A DNA stretch of 64,000 bases. It comes from Tieghemostelium lacteum (Eukaryota; Evosea; Eumycetozoa; Dictyosteliales; Raperosteliaceae). Below, piece after piece: positions 47,392 through 58,293 of this stretch; the first letter of the stretch is position 1, and the number at the start of each line of letters is the position of its first letter. The stretch covers positions 844,735 through 908,734 of the forward strand of contig LODT01000028.1 in NCBI GenBank assembly GCA_001606155.1. Direction: 5' to 3'. The translations under genes and the position numbers were made by a program. Below the pieces are notes generated by a model. It made no database searches. It saw nothing but the letters and a program-made list of their open reading frames with translations, and was not told the DNA's origin.

Positions 47392-49782
47392 ATGGATGAT
47401 GGAACTGAAGATGTAGATTTAACAGAATTAGAAGAGATGCAAAAGTTTTTAACTGGTGCATCGACTACAACACCTAGTGTGGCAACTAATACATTTTCAG
47501 CATCACAAGGTGTAAATAGTTTACCACAACAGCAACAGCAATCTATTGGGGGAGGAGTTCCACCACAATATGCTAAACCACAACCACAATCAAATATAGT
47601 AATGAATGCAGGTCAACAAGTAATGAATAAGCCTAATATTATTATAAATACTTCAGGTGTACCTGTAAATAGTGGTGGTACAAGTATAACATCATCAACT
47701 ACAATAGGTGCTGGTGGTCAAGTTGGTAAACCACCTGCTCAGTATTATCCAAATACAGCAGGTGGTACTAATGCCACAACTACTGGATATCCACCAAATG
47801 TAAATCCACAATATAGACCAACAGGAACTCCAACAACAACAACAACACCACAAGGACAACCAAATATTGTTAAAGGACCTATAAATTATCCACCTGGAAC
47901 AGCACCATCATCTCAATCAACTACAGGTATACAACAGGCATATGGAGCACCAGGTGGACCGATGATTGCAAAAGGACCACCAGTTCCAAATACAGTTCCA
48001 GGCAGTAATATGCCAATTAGAACAGGTACAATTCCAAATCAACCTGGTGCTAATCCCTATTTAAAGAATCCATCTCAACCTGGTGTACCAATGAGTAGTG
48101 GTAGTGGTACAACAGCAGCACCTTCTAATAGTTCACCTATAAATAATCAAATTCAAAATCATTTCAATGCACTAGCATTGGCATATAGAAATGGAATTTT
48201 GAAAAGAGATATTCTAATGTCACATTTAGAAACTCTTTTTGGTAAACAATATACTACCATCTACACAGAAAAGATTGATAATATACCAGTTGAAAGAGTA
48301 CCACCACTACCACAAGATTTTAATTTACAAAAAATTTTAGATAATACTCCAAAAATTAAAGATTTGGCATTATCTCAAGGTAAATCAAATACACCTAATC
48401 CTTCAACAACAACTCCAACTTCAAATCCAAATCCAACTCCAAGTCCAACAAATCCAAATAATTTTAATAATAATGTTAAACCACTAATGAATAATGTAAA
48501 TCCTATACAATCAAATATAAATAGTACAACTATTAATACATCAAATACAATAGTTCAACCTCAATCAAATATGTCACAAATTAATTCTACACCTTCTACA
48601 ATTACAACTCCAACATCAACAACAACAATTAATACACCACAACCTACATTACAACCAACAAATACAATAGTACAACAATCAAATATTAATAGTATTAATA
48701 TTAATAATAATATTAATAACACAAAAGATTTAAAAAGAAAAAAACCAGGAGATAACGAAAAGGAAGATAATTTTGAAAAACAAAATATTAAAGATCTTAA
48801 TGATGTAACAAAGATTGCAATGATTGATATGAAAAATGAAACTGATCATTTTTTACCAGATTTTGGAGAGGAAGATGAAAATTATACACCAGAAGCTGAA
48901 CCATTATTTTTGAATAGTTTACCACTGAGAAAGAAACTCTGTTCAGTTGCCAATAGAAATGGTATAAAGATTCAAGAGGAAAATAGTCTGGCAGAGTTTT
49001 TGTCATTGGCATGTCAAGACTATCTTAGAAATGTTTTGGAATTTCTGGTAAAGACATGTCAACAGAGATTGGAATTACAAAAGGAGGATTTACCAACTGC
49101 TATTACATCAGATGTAAAAAAGAAATTACAATTGATTGAAAAACGAGAGAAGGATGAAAGACTTCGTAGGGAAGCTGAAGAAAATGAAAAAATTCTGCAG
49201 GAGGCAAAAAAACAAGAACAAATGTCCAAAAAGAAATATGAGGAAAAAACACCACTGGCAACCAGAGAGAAATTGGCAAAAGCAAAAATGGAAGAAGAGG
49301 AGAATAAGAGAGCTCTTGCTGCTAATAACACTGCTATGGTAGCTCTTGGAAATGTTGTCAGAAAAAAATCTACACCCTTAATGTCCAAAACCTCACACAG
49401 TTTGAATCCACCTGTACCTAGCCCTGCACTTCAACAGCTACTACAAATTGTAAAGGAAGGTAAGAGTTTAACTCCAGAACAAATTCCATTGTATCATCAA
49501 TATAATCAAGCTTATGAACAACAATTGGCTAAGCATTATGAACGTGTGGCATCACAAATTCAACAGGGTGGTAGTGTTACTGGTAATCTTGACCAAGATG
49601 GTAGTTCAAAAACTTTACCATCTTCATCTCTAATGGAAAAATCAAAATCTCTAAACAAAATTACCAAAAAGGATTGTTTATTTAGTCATACCATTATTAA
49701 ACCTCATATCATTCAAAAATATGAATTATTAAAATTACAAAAAAAGAAAAATAGTGCTTCAACTTTTCAATTATTATCTTAG
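47392..49782 (+). CDS. taf4: TFIID subunit TAF4
   Basis: 796 residues from ATG 47392, chosen over an upstream in-frame GTG. The N-terminal half is low-complexity (Pro/Thr/Asn/Gln-rich). Residues about 262-315 (HFNALALAYRNGILKRDILM) are helical and may be a TAFH-like or interaction helix. The C-terminal TAF4 region begins near residue 470 (DVTKIAMIDMKNETDHFLPD) and continues with PLRKKLCSVANRNGIKI and FLSLACQDYLRNVLEFLVKT, a histone-fold pair that in other eukaryotes dimerises with TAF12. A basic charged helix follows. It acts in the nucleus in RNA polymerase II initiation. Confidence 0.88.
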   Translation: MDDGTEDVDLTELEEMQKFLTGASTTTPSVATNTFSASQGVNSLPQQQQQSIGGGVPPQYAKPQPQSNIVMNAGQQVMNKPNIIINTSGVPVNSGGTSITSSTTIGAGGQVGKPPAQYYPNTAGGTNATTTGYPPNVNPQYRPTGTPTTTTTPQGQPNIVKGPINYPPGTAPSSQSTTGIQQAYGAPGGPMIAKGPPVPNTVPGSNMPIRTGTIPNQPGANPYLKNPSQPGVPMSSGSGTTAAPSNSSPINNQIQNHFNALALAYRNGILKRDILMSHLETLFGKQYTTIYTEKIDNIPVERVPPLPQDFNLQKILDNTPKIKDLALSQGKSNTPNPSTTTPTSNPNPTPSPTNPNNFNNNVKPLMNNVNPIQSNINSTTINTSNTIVQPQSNMSQINSTPSTITTPTSTTTINTPQPTLQPTNTIVQQSNINSININNNINNTKDLKRKKPGDNEKEDNFEKQNIKDLNDVTKIAMIDMKNETDHFLPDFGEEDENYTPEAEPLFLNSLPLRKKLCSVANRNGIKIQEENSLAEFLSLACQDYLRNVLEFLVKTCQQRLELQKEDLPTAITSDVKKKLQLIEKREKDERLRREAEENEKILQEAKKQEQMSKKKYEEKTPLATREKLAKAKMEEEENKRALAANNTAMVALGNVVRKKSTPLMSKTSHSLNPPVPSPALQQLLQIVKEGKSLTPEQIPLYHQYNQAYEQQLAKHYERVASQIQQGGSVTGNLDQDGSSKTLPSSSLMEKSKSLNKITKKDCLFSHTIIKPHIIQKYELLKLQKKKNSASTFQLLS

Positions 49783-50258
49783 TAGTTGGTAGTAATATAT
49801 ACATATGTTTTAAATAATAAAATAGAGGTTACATGATGGAATAATGATAACATCAAAAAAATACTATTTACTTTTTAAATATTGTATTGAAATTTATTCT
49901 GTTAAAAAAAATTTTCAATTAAATATTGTGTAACACTTTGAATTAACACAATTGTTTGTTTTAAAGTAAATTTATATGGTGTGAAATATTAAATTTTACA
50001 ATTTTTTATTTGTCACATTAAAATCAAAGAATTTATACATTTTAGTGTTTTGATTAATTATATTAAACCCCCCTACTTGTTAAATATTTTTTTACACCCC
50101 CCTTCTACACTTTTAAAACAATGTTTTTTACTCTAAATCAAGTCATTGTATTAAATTGTTAAAAAAACACATTTTTACCACTTTAGTGAATAGTAATATT
50201 TTTTAATATAAATATTTTAAAAATTTTACATCATTAATAAATATATATATTTAATTTA
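49783..50258. other. Intergenic, no gene seen
   Basis: AT-rich with two C runs (accccccctac near 50065 and acaccccccttc near 50093) that stand out in such AT-rich DNA. They form a short direct repeat of unknown meaning. Confidence 0.5.
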
Positions 50259-51509
50259 ATGGAATATAATAAAAAATTATATTTAATATTATTAATATCA
50301 AGTTTAGTTGTTAGTATTGGTTGGGCTTGTGATCAAGATTGGCAATGTGGTAATAATTTACCATTTCAACAATGTAAAAAGAATATTACAATTCCAATTG
50401 GTATAGATGTTGATAGTGCTACTGGTAGAGTTGTATTTATAGCTTCCTATGTTGGTGATCAATTTAAAAGATTATTATCTATTCCAATAGAAGGTGGTCC
50501 AATTAAATATGAATATACTCTATTTGGTGAATCATTTTATAGTAGATTTTATCATTTATATAGATATTTATCAACTTCAAAACAATTATATGTGGTTACC
50601 AATGAAATTAGATATAATTCCTTAGCTGCCTATTTACCCAGTACTGGTTCAGTGGGTTTCCAAAGATATTATAAATATCCTTTTGAAATGCAATTTGATG
50701 AACAAGCTCAAAAAACCTATTATTGTGATTACTTGGCAGTTAGAAAAGTTAATTTTATTCCTGTTCAAAAAGTTGATGATTTAGATAAACAATCTCAGAT
50801 TTTATATGGTGATGGTCAAACTACTTTTGGTGTTTGTACAAATATTGCTCTGTTAGGTCAAGATTTATATGTTTTAACTACTAGTAGTGGACCAAATAAG
50901 ATTTTTAGAGGTTCTGTAAATGGTTCTCCCTTGGTTGAGGTTTTGGTTGAAGGTGTGAATCAATATATAACTCAATTCCAAGCTACCACTACTCATTTTA
51001 TTTATATAGTAAATAATGATATTGTTAAAGTTCCTATAAATGGTGATATATCACAAAAAAAAGTTTTGGTTAAACAACAAGGTACTTATAATCAAGTGAG
51101 TTTTAGAGTGTATGGTGGATATGTTTATTTTACCTCAGGTAATCAAATTCTAAGAATACCCTATTTACAAGATGGTCCTGCTGAAATTATCTATAATGGT
51201 AATAAAGTAAATGGTGATTGTCTATGTGCTGAAGGTTATTCTGGTGATAATTGTCAACAATGTGATGCTTCAACTCATATCATTTCTTGGGTTAATGGTA
51301 AACCTCAATGTGTTCCATTGACTTCTAATGGTTTACCTTCTCAATGTACCGATAACTATCAATGCAATGAACCATATGGCCAATGTGCTGGTTTCTCTGA
51401 TATAAAGGTTTGTGCTTGTCAAACAAATTTCTTTGGTCAAAAATGTCAACAATGTAATGGTACTGTTACTTGGTTTGACGGTAAACCTTCTTGTAATCCA
51501 AATGCATAG
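50259..51509 (+). CDS. Secreted EGF-like protein, paralogue 1
   Basis: A single exon codes for 416 residues. The signal peptide (KLYLILLISSLVVSIGWA) is followed by CDQDWQCGNN. The central 260 residues have repeated FIASYVGDQFK, LLSIPIEGG and YRYLSTSKQLYV segments, which look like blades of a small propeller (inference). The C-terminal 90 residues hold two Cys-rich EGF/laminin-type modules (CLCAEGYSGDNCQQC and CACQTNFFGQKCQQC), each followed by a W.(N/D)GKP(Q/S)C stretch. The protein is probably secreted; there is no membrane anchor. It is a tandem paralogue of the gene at 53737-54999. I know no specific function for it. Confidence 0.85.
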   Translation: MEYNKKLYLILLISSLVVSIGWACDQDWQCGNNLPFQQCKKNITIPIGIDVDSATGRVVFIASYVGDQFKRLLSIPIEGGPIKYEYTLFGESFYSRFYHLYRYLSTSKQLYVVTNEIRYNSLAAYLPSTGSVGFQRYYKYPFEMQFDEQAQKTYYCDYLAVRKVNFIPVQKVDDLDKQSQILYGDGQTTFGVCTNIALLGQDLYVLTTSSGPNKIFRGSVNGSPLVEVLVEGVNQYITQFQATTTHFIYIVNNDIVKVPINGDISQKKVLVKQQGTYNQVSFRVYGGYVYFTSGNQILRIPYLQDGPAEIIYNGNKVNGDCLCAEGYSGDNCQQCDASTHIISWVNGKPQCVPLTSNGLPSQCTDNYQCNEPYGQCAGFSDIKVCACQTNFFGQKCQQCNGTVTWFDGKPSCNPNA

Positions 51510-52724
51510 ATTTCTAATATTTTTTATTCAAATAAATTGTAATTTATTTATTATCATATTATAATATAATATGAACTTTAAATGTTGTTGCAAAACTGAT
51601 TTATGTTTATATACATATATATTATTTACTATTGGAGTTTCTTGTCTACGTTTGGGAATGAAGGTGAGATATAGAATCGTATTGTATATTAGATTCGTAT
51701 ATCTGAGATCTTAGTAACAGTAGGATTACCAATACACAATGAATTCTAAATGAGGATGGTATTTAGAACTAGAAAGGAGGGAAAAAAGTCTTTATAACTA
51801 TTGCTAGAGAAGTAGAATCTATTAAAAGTTTTTTTTGTACCTGTGTAACTAGCAATGCGCCAATAAGTAGCAATAACGATAGTATCTATCATTACTCTCA
51901 CATCTCAGACCATCTCATCTCATGATCACATCACACATCTATTATTCCGAGATCAACTCTGTTATTTGTATTCATAAAATTGTAATAGTATTGCCTCGGG
52001 CCCTAGGAATAGTATGACAAGATGTATTTATAAGAATGAAGAATATATAATGAATGAGTTTATTTCGTAATTGATATTGTATATATAATGAAGGTGGGAA
52101 ATATAAAGGATGTGATGTTGTGATATGATGTTGTGATATGATGTGATATAGAAGTGAGATGATCTGAGATATGTGAGATAAGGACTGTCGTTATGTCTAC
52201 AAAATAAAGACTATCATAATACATATTCATCTTAGTTATACAAACATCGTTTAGTCTTTATATTTATCCCATACGTTTACAAAAATTTACACTAAATCTG
52301 AGGGCGGCTTTTTTTTGTTGGCCTGTGTAATTAGCAATACGCTAAAAACGGCGGCAATCAGTTATATAAGTTAATTTATTATATTTATGAATTATATTTT
52401 TGTTTACATTAGTTTATATATTGTTGTTAATTTGTTAAGTTGGATTGTATTGTTTGTGTGTTTTTTTTGGGTTCTTCATTTCCTTGGGTTTCTTCGTGTG
52501 GGTAATAATATTTCAATTGAGGGATCTTCTAAATGGTTCAGTTGTGAGGTGATGGGTTTTTTTTTTTTTTTTTTTTTTATTCTGTGGAATTAACTGGGAG
52601 GGTTTGAGTGGAGTTATCCACTTGCATTGTAGTTATAATTTCTTTAGTTCCTCTGCAGTTCTTCTATTGTTTATCTGAGGGCGGCAACATTTTTTTTCAT
52701 GAAAAAAAATAAAATAAAAAGGAG
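51510..52724. other. Repeat-rich intergenic region downstream of the tRNA
   Basis: No believable gene. It contains an imperfect inverted repeat (51869-51937 with 52136-52200). A direct repeat of cctgtgtaaytagcaat lies at 51840 and 52322, and another of tctgagggcggc at 52297 and 52674. GC-richer islands such as gcctcgggccctagg (about 51993-52007) contrast with the surroundings. The mix looks like remains of insertions near a tRNA gene. Confidence 0.55.
51869..52200. repeat. Imperfect inverted repeat
   Basis: Left arm 51869-51937 (containing ctcacatctcagaccatctc) and right arm 52136-52200 (containing gtgagatgatctgagatatg) are complementary over about 65 bases with several mismatches. About 200 bp lie between, including tandem gatgttgtgatat units near 52108-52134. 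It may be the decayed core of a foldback or MITE-like element. Confidence 0.5.
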
Positions 52725-52797
52725 TGTTCTCTGTGAGGATCGAACTCACGACCTCAGGATTATGAGACCTACGCTCTACCAGCTGAGCTAAGAAAAC
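52725..52797 (-). tRNA. tRNA-Met (CAT, elongator type)
   Basis: The 73-nt cloverleaf reads on the minus strand: acceptor GTTTTCT paired with AGAGAAC (one G-T), D-arm GCTC...GAGC, anticodon loop CTCATAA (anticodon CAT), T-arm GTGAG-TTCGATC-CTCAC and discriminator A. The B box GTTCGATCC is canonical. No intron is seen and no CCA is encoded. The T-loop sequence and the acceptor pairing starting G-C favour the elongator over the initiator tRNA. Confidence 0.93.
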
Positions 52798-52877
52798 CGC
52801 TTGTAATTATAATTAAAAAGTGGAGTCCAGTCCCGAAAATTTGTAATTTTATGTACATTTTTTTTTTTTGTAAGAAT

Positions 52878-53442
52878 GCTCCTTACCAAGTTACACAAGA
52901 GTACAGTATAGATTAGTATAAAAGTATACATAAAAGGTAGTCAGGAATGAATGACTATCATCTTAAGACCTTTTAGCGTATCTCTTACATTTTTTTTTTA
53001 GCGTCCAAATCAATTTTACATGGTGGAATCACTTTATGGAAAATGGATATTAGAGCAAGGGCTCAAAAATCTACAAGATTAATATAACTAAAAGAGCAGA
53101 AAGGGAAAAAACATTCTGCCTAATATCCAAACACTGGAGACTCCACCACAGTACCACTATAGACAAGGTTAAAAACCAATGTATATCCTCGATCAAATTT
53201 CAAATCATAATCAAAAGCTTCACCAAGACTTGGTGCAAAAATAACAATCTAATACCATTTTCATAAATAACTTTAGATCCACCTCCTACATGTTACAAGG
53301 CCATCTATTGCTACGCCTTTCGAAATTTTTTTTGTCTTTTGCTCCTTACCAAGTTTCACAAGAATACAGTATAGATTAGTATAAAGTATACAAAATGGTA
53401 GTCGGGAAAGGATGACTATCATCTTTAGACCTTTTAGCATAA
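52878..53442. repeat. Pair of about 100-bp direct repeats upstream of the tRNA
   Basis: 52878-52980 and 53341-53442 share gctccttaccaagt, acagtatagattagtata, ggtagtcgg/agga and gactatcatct followed by gaccttttagc with few differences. The 360 bp between them has no long ORF. In dictyostelids, tRNA flanks are favoured targets of retroelements, so these may be relics of an old insertion or a duplicated non-coding unit. The family could not be identified; if it is an element, it is old and has no coding part left. Confidence 0.65.
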
Positions 53443-53736
53443 CAGTTAATATTTTATCTTACTTTTTTTTAAATAAATATAGATTAAAAGAAAATTCAAT
53501 CTTTTCCACTACACCAAAAAGGTATTTTTAAACAGATAAATTTCAAAATAATTCTTTTCCTCTAATTAGATTTGTACACTCTTTTTTAACACCCTAACAT
53601 TAACCTAATTAAAAAAAAAATCAACCACTCTTTTATATAAATATTTTGAATTTGATTGACATTATTTAGTGTTTTATCTCTTTTTTTTACTCTATTTAAA
53701 CCAATCAAACTTTACTTATTTTTTATAATAACAAAA

Positions 53737-54999
53737 ATGATAAAACAAATAATAATACTAGTTTTCATTATATCCATAGTAAAATGTTGTGATCAAGATT
53801 GGCAATGTGGTAATACACCATTTACACAATGTAAAAAATCAATTAGTTTTACAAATGGTATTGGAATTGATAAACAATCTGGTAGAATAATGTTTTTGGC
53901 ATCATACAGTGGTGATTTGATGAAATCTCTCTATAGTATTCCTATAAATGGTGGCTCCATTCAATATGAATATTCTATATTTGGTGACCAATTCTATTCC
54001 ACTGCACAATATCTCTATAAATATTTGTCAACAACCAAAGATTTATATATTTTAAAGTATGAACATCATTATGCATCTATTAGAAATTATTTAAGTGATG
54101 GTAGTTATGGATTATATATTGCTGCTATGTATCCATTTGATTTTGAAGTTGTAGAATCTGAAAAAAAAACCTATCTTACTAATAATGGTAAAATTTTTCA
54201 ACTTGATTTTATACCAACTAAAGAAACTGATAATTTAGATAATGGTACTGTTGTATATACATCAATCCCTGGATTTTATTCTTCAGGATTAGCTATAAAT
54301 AATAATAATTTATTTATTCAAAATGCCAATTATAATAATAATCAAATATTAAGAGGTTCAAGATTTTGTCAATCATGTTCTGCCTCTTCCTTAGAATTGA
54401 TTTTAACAGAAGTTGGTACACCTACATCACCATTTTTTATGCAAGGTTTTGATGTTTCTGAAAATTCAGTATTTTATACCAACTACACTAAATCATTATA
54501 TCAAATGTTTTATTCCATTAATGGTGGACCAGTTTCTAAAAGAGTTTTGGTAGATTTACAAAATACTGATAAAACAATATCAGCATTTGTATATTATAAT
54601 GATTATATTTATTATTTTTCAAATAATAATTTATATAGAATTTCAACTATAGATCAAAACCCAATATCACAAATATTATTTGATGGATCAAAAGTATCAG
54701 GTGATTGTATTTGTTCTGATGGTTATTCAGGTCCAAATTGTGATCAATGTAAACAACCAGAAAATACTATTAGATGGTATAATGGTAAACCATCATGTGT
54801 ACCAATTCAAAAATCTGGATTCCCTGTTAGTTGTGTTGGAGATTATGAATGTGGTATGCCATATGGTTCATGTAATGGTCCACAATATCCTCATAAAACT
54901 TGTTCTTGTAATTCTTATTTCTTTGGTACTGGTTGTCAACAATGTAATGGTACTATATCTTGGTCAAATGGTATACCAACTTGCACTCCATTACCTTAA
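53737..54999 (+). CDS. Secreted EGF-like protein, paralogue 2
   Basis: 420 residues from ATG 53737, chosen because it starts the signal peptide MIKQIIILVFIISIVKC; the longer frame adds a poor upstream leader. CDQDWQCGN, FLASYSGDLMK, YEYSIFGDQFYS and the C-terminal CICSDGYSGPNCDQC and QQCNGTISW segments align with paralogue 1 over the full length. The tandem pair lies on the same strand, 2.2 kb apart, separated by the tRNA and repeats. An extra CQSCSASS stretch near residue 210 is not in paralogue 1. It is probably secreted and its function is unknown. Confidence 0.85.
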   Translation: MIKQIIILVFIISIVKCCDQDWQCGNTPFTQCKKSISFTNGIGIDKQSGRIMFLASYSGDLMKSLYSIPINGGSIQYEYSIFGDQFYSTAQYLYKYLSTTKDLYILKYEHHYASIRNYLSDGSYGLYIAAMYPFDFEVVESEKKTYLTNNGKIFQLDFIPTKETDNLDNGTVVYTSIPGFYSSGLAINNNNLFIQNANYNNNQILRGSRFCQSCSASSLELILTEVGTPTSPFFMQGFDVSENSVFYTNYTKSLYQMFYSINGGPVSKRVLVDLQNTDKTISAFVYYNDYIYYFSNNNLYRISTIDQNPISQILFDGSKVSGDCICSDGYSGPNCDQCKQPENTIRWYNGKPSCVPIQKSGFPVSCVGDYECGMPYGSCNGPQYPHKTCSCNSYFFGTGCQQCNGTISWSNGIPTCTPLP

Positions 55000-55076
55000 A
55001 ATAAATATTTATTTTATATTTAATAATCATTATATTATTTTATTGAAAGTTTAAAAATTGGTATTTTTTTTTTGTT

Positions 55077-58059
55077 TTAAAAAATAGAAGAAGCATCTTC
55101 ATAAACTTTTTGACCAGCACCAGTATAAGAATTTACAGTTTTTAATAATAATTTGGATGGTATAGCATCAGGATTCTCACCAAATACCTTTATAAGAGCA
55201 TTATAAGAAGATTCTGAAAGATAAACATTCTTTTTAAGAGTTTTATCATATCTTGCAAATTGTTTATCACCAAATTTTTCAAAAACATATTCACCATTTG
55301 TTGTTGTTATTGGTGACATTGTTGAAGATGAAGAAGTTGATATATCTGATGATGATGATTGATTTTGATTAACAAGTTGTCTTATAGTTTCAAGTAATTT
55401 ACTATCATCACTTGATAATAAATTAGAAGAAGAATTTTGTAATCTTGATTTTATAGTTTGATATAATTGTTCTCCTTTATCATTGGTAGAACTTGATGAG
55501 GATGATGAAGAAGAAGATGAAATTAATGAATTATCAGATATTGATAAATTTGTAAATGTTGAAATTAAATTATTATTATTACTAGAAGAGGATAAAGAAG
55601 AATTAAAATCTTTTAGATTAGATAAAATATTTGATGGTAATGGTAAACCATTCTGATGTAATACTGATAAAATTTCCAAATGATTTAATAAAATTGCCTT
55701 TTCAATACCAGAAAATTTTGAAAATTCAATTTCTTTTAGAGATAATAATCTTTCAACTAAATCTCTATTACCAGAGGCAATAGACCAATCAAATGCGCTG
55801 GTATTTGATAAATCACGATGATTTAACATTTTTTCAAGTATAGTTTTATCCTTTACAGATTGAAGTATACAATCTACCATTGTAAGATTACCCATCATAC
55901 ATGCAATTTGGAATGGTATAGAACCAAATTGATCAGCAATCATTAATAAATGACTGTGATCATTTACCAAACATTCAACTATAGATTGATGATTAGCTTG
56001 TATTGCCAAATGTAAACCAGTTTCACCAAGTTTAGATAGAGAATTCAAATTACTACCATCTTCAACCAATTGTTGAAATATATTAAAATTACCAGATGCG
56101 CATGATAACAAGAATGAATCTAATCCATAATGATTAACAACAGTCAAATCTGGATTCATTTGACGTAATTTACTAAATACTCCATAATCTGATGCTGCAA
56201 TTGATTGTGATATCAGTGTATTACCAAATGTATCTCTTAATTGATTTAAATGATATAAAGTATCATATCTTTGATCTGATGATTGAAATCCTGGTTGTTG
56301 TATATTTGAATATGCATTACCAAAACTCCAATTTTGATTATTATTGTTATTGTTGTTATTATTAAAGCTATTATTATCACCACCTACGAATATATCATGT
56401 GATGGTTTAGATTGTGATGAATCATTTCTACTTTCAATGTAAGAAACAGTGCATTGTGAAAGCTCATCAGCTTCAACACTTTCAGGTGGTCTATCTTTAG
56501 AGTAACGAGCTACAATACCATAGATACCAGCTTGAGCGGTTGGAGCTCTAAAACTAACTTTAAAGGATTGATCTTTATCAATATCCATTTGATCTTGACT
56601 GACAGAGTATGCAATACGAGTACCATTTACCAAATCAATATTTAAACGATGAGTTGGACCCGATTTAAAATAATTGGAAAATACTTGAATTTTTGGTAAT
56701 TTCTTATCTAGAAAGATTACTGATGGTAATACTCTAATAATTTCAGGATTTGGTAAATCATTGGTATGATTAAAAAAATCAATATCTTGACTTGTTATAC
56801 TACCAACTGGTAACAATTTGGTACCAGTCATCAGTGCAAAAAATGTCAATCTAACTTGTTTTACAGAGGATGCATTCTTTTTTCTTCGAATTTTTAACTT
56901 GTGGAATACAACCATAGCTTCTCCTCTTTTATTGGGTACAGCAATTTCTGAAAACTTTTCATCCATATCAAATGCATTATCTGGTTCTGGTCTACATAAT
57001 ATAATACATTTCTCATTTGGTTGTAATCCTCTAATCATTACTTTTGGTGGTGGTGTAAATGCATGATTTTGTGTACTCATTCTTGGGAATGGACAATTTA
57101 ATGGATCATCAATAATTTCCATTGTAATATTTGTTGTATTATTTGTATTATTATTATCATTAGAATTATAATTATTATTATTTTGTGGTGGTGATGACAT
57201 TGGTTCCTCTTCACTTTCAGATGATGAAGAATTGGGTGATGATTTATTACCATATGGTTGATTTTTTTTACTATTTCTTTTAGTCGATGTTTTTGTTGTC
57301 CTTTTTACATTTTTTGATGTTTTTGTTGTTGTTGTAATTGTTGGTGGTGTTGCAGTTACAATTGGTACTGTTGATAATGTAGGTGAATTTGAATATGAAT
57401 TAAATGATGTAGTTGTATTTGGATAAGTTGGTGGTGAATATGTTCCATAAATAGATGGTGGACTACTTTGATTATATATACTATCTGGTGTTGTTGGTGT
57501 TGATGATGTAATTTGTTGTTGTTGTTGTTGTTGGTGTAATGGACTTTTATTTACATTATTGCCATTATTATTATCAGTATTAACATTAAATAATTGTTGT
57601 CCCAATTGTAAATTTGGACTCCATTGGGGTATTTGTTGTTGTGGTGATAATGGTGGTGAATGATTATATTGATTTGGTAAAAATTCAAATTGAGGTTGTT
57701 GATACTGATTTATTGGTTGCTGTTGTTGTTGTTGTTGTTGTTGTGGTTGTTGTTGTTGTGGTTGTGGTTGTTGTAATGGTTGTAATGGTACACTAATTAA
57801 ATTAAAGTTATTTTTCAATTCATTACTATTATTGGTGTTATTGTTATTATTACAATATTGATTATTATTGGTATTATTTAAAAATTCAGCTTGATCAACA
57901 AATTGATTATTATCACCAACCCATTGATTTAAATTTTGAGAACTAGTATTTAGATTAAAAATGTTTTCATCTAAAAATCCATCAAAACCTATATTAAATA
58001 AATAAAGATTAGTAAGTAAATCTTATAAAAAAAAATAAACACAATGAAATCTTACTCAT
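55077..58059 (-). CDS. Rel-like / IPT-TIG / ankyrin-repeat putative transcription regulator
   Basis: Exon 1 is only ATG plus one base (58056-58059), the intron is 57989-58055 (GTAAGA...ATATAG), and exon 2 is 55077-57988; 971 residues start MSFDGFLDEN. The first 290 residues are Asn/Gln/Pro-rich. A beta-rich domain follows (about 300-405: KVMIRGLQPNEKCIILCRPE, KIRRKKNASSVKQVRLTFFA), then an IPT/TIG domain (about 415-510: PEIIRVLPSVIFLDKK). Ankyrin repeats span about 605-790 (GLDSFLLSCASGN, GETGLHLAIQANHQS, GSIPFQIACMMGN, TSAFDWSIASGNRD). The order DNA-binding-like, TIG, ankyrin is that of Mga2/Spt23 and CAMTA proteins; no CG-1 domain or membrane anchor is seen. A nuclear role is inferred from this architecture only. 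Confidence 0.75.
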
Positions 58060-58293
58060 TTTTTATGTGTGTTTGTCTAGTACTAAAAGGCAATAGTATG
58101 ATTTAAAAAATAAAAAAAAAAAAAAACAAAAAAATTTTTTTCTTTTTTTATGATATCTCATCAAATTAAGTTTTTAAAATTTTTTAATATGACAAATATT
58201 GAATTTATAAGTTTTTGTGTATACATGTAAATCAGATCAAAAACAATTTTCAATTAATTAATTTTTAAAAATTTGAGAATAAATATTTTATTT
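58060..58293. other. Intergenic spacer
   Basis: AT-rich DNA between the start of the Rel-like gene and the stop of the surface-protein gene on the same strand. No feature is seen other than A/T tracts. Confidence 0.4.

Noticed and set aside
50060-50110. C runs as a CRISPR-like or telomere-like repeat
   Set aside because: There are only two short runs with no regular spacing; CRISPR arrays are not expected in this nuclear DNA.
52878-53442. Calling the direct repeats a complete LTR element
   Set aside because: The repeats are only about 100 bp, the interior has no coding part, and no target duplication was seen.
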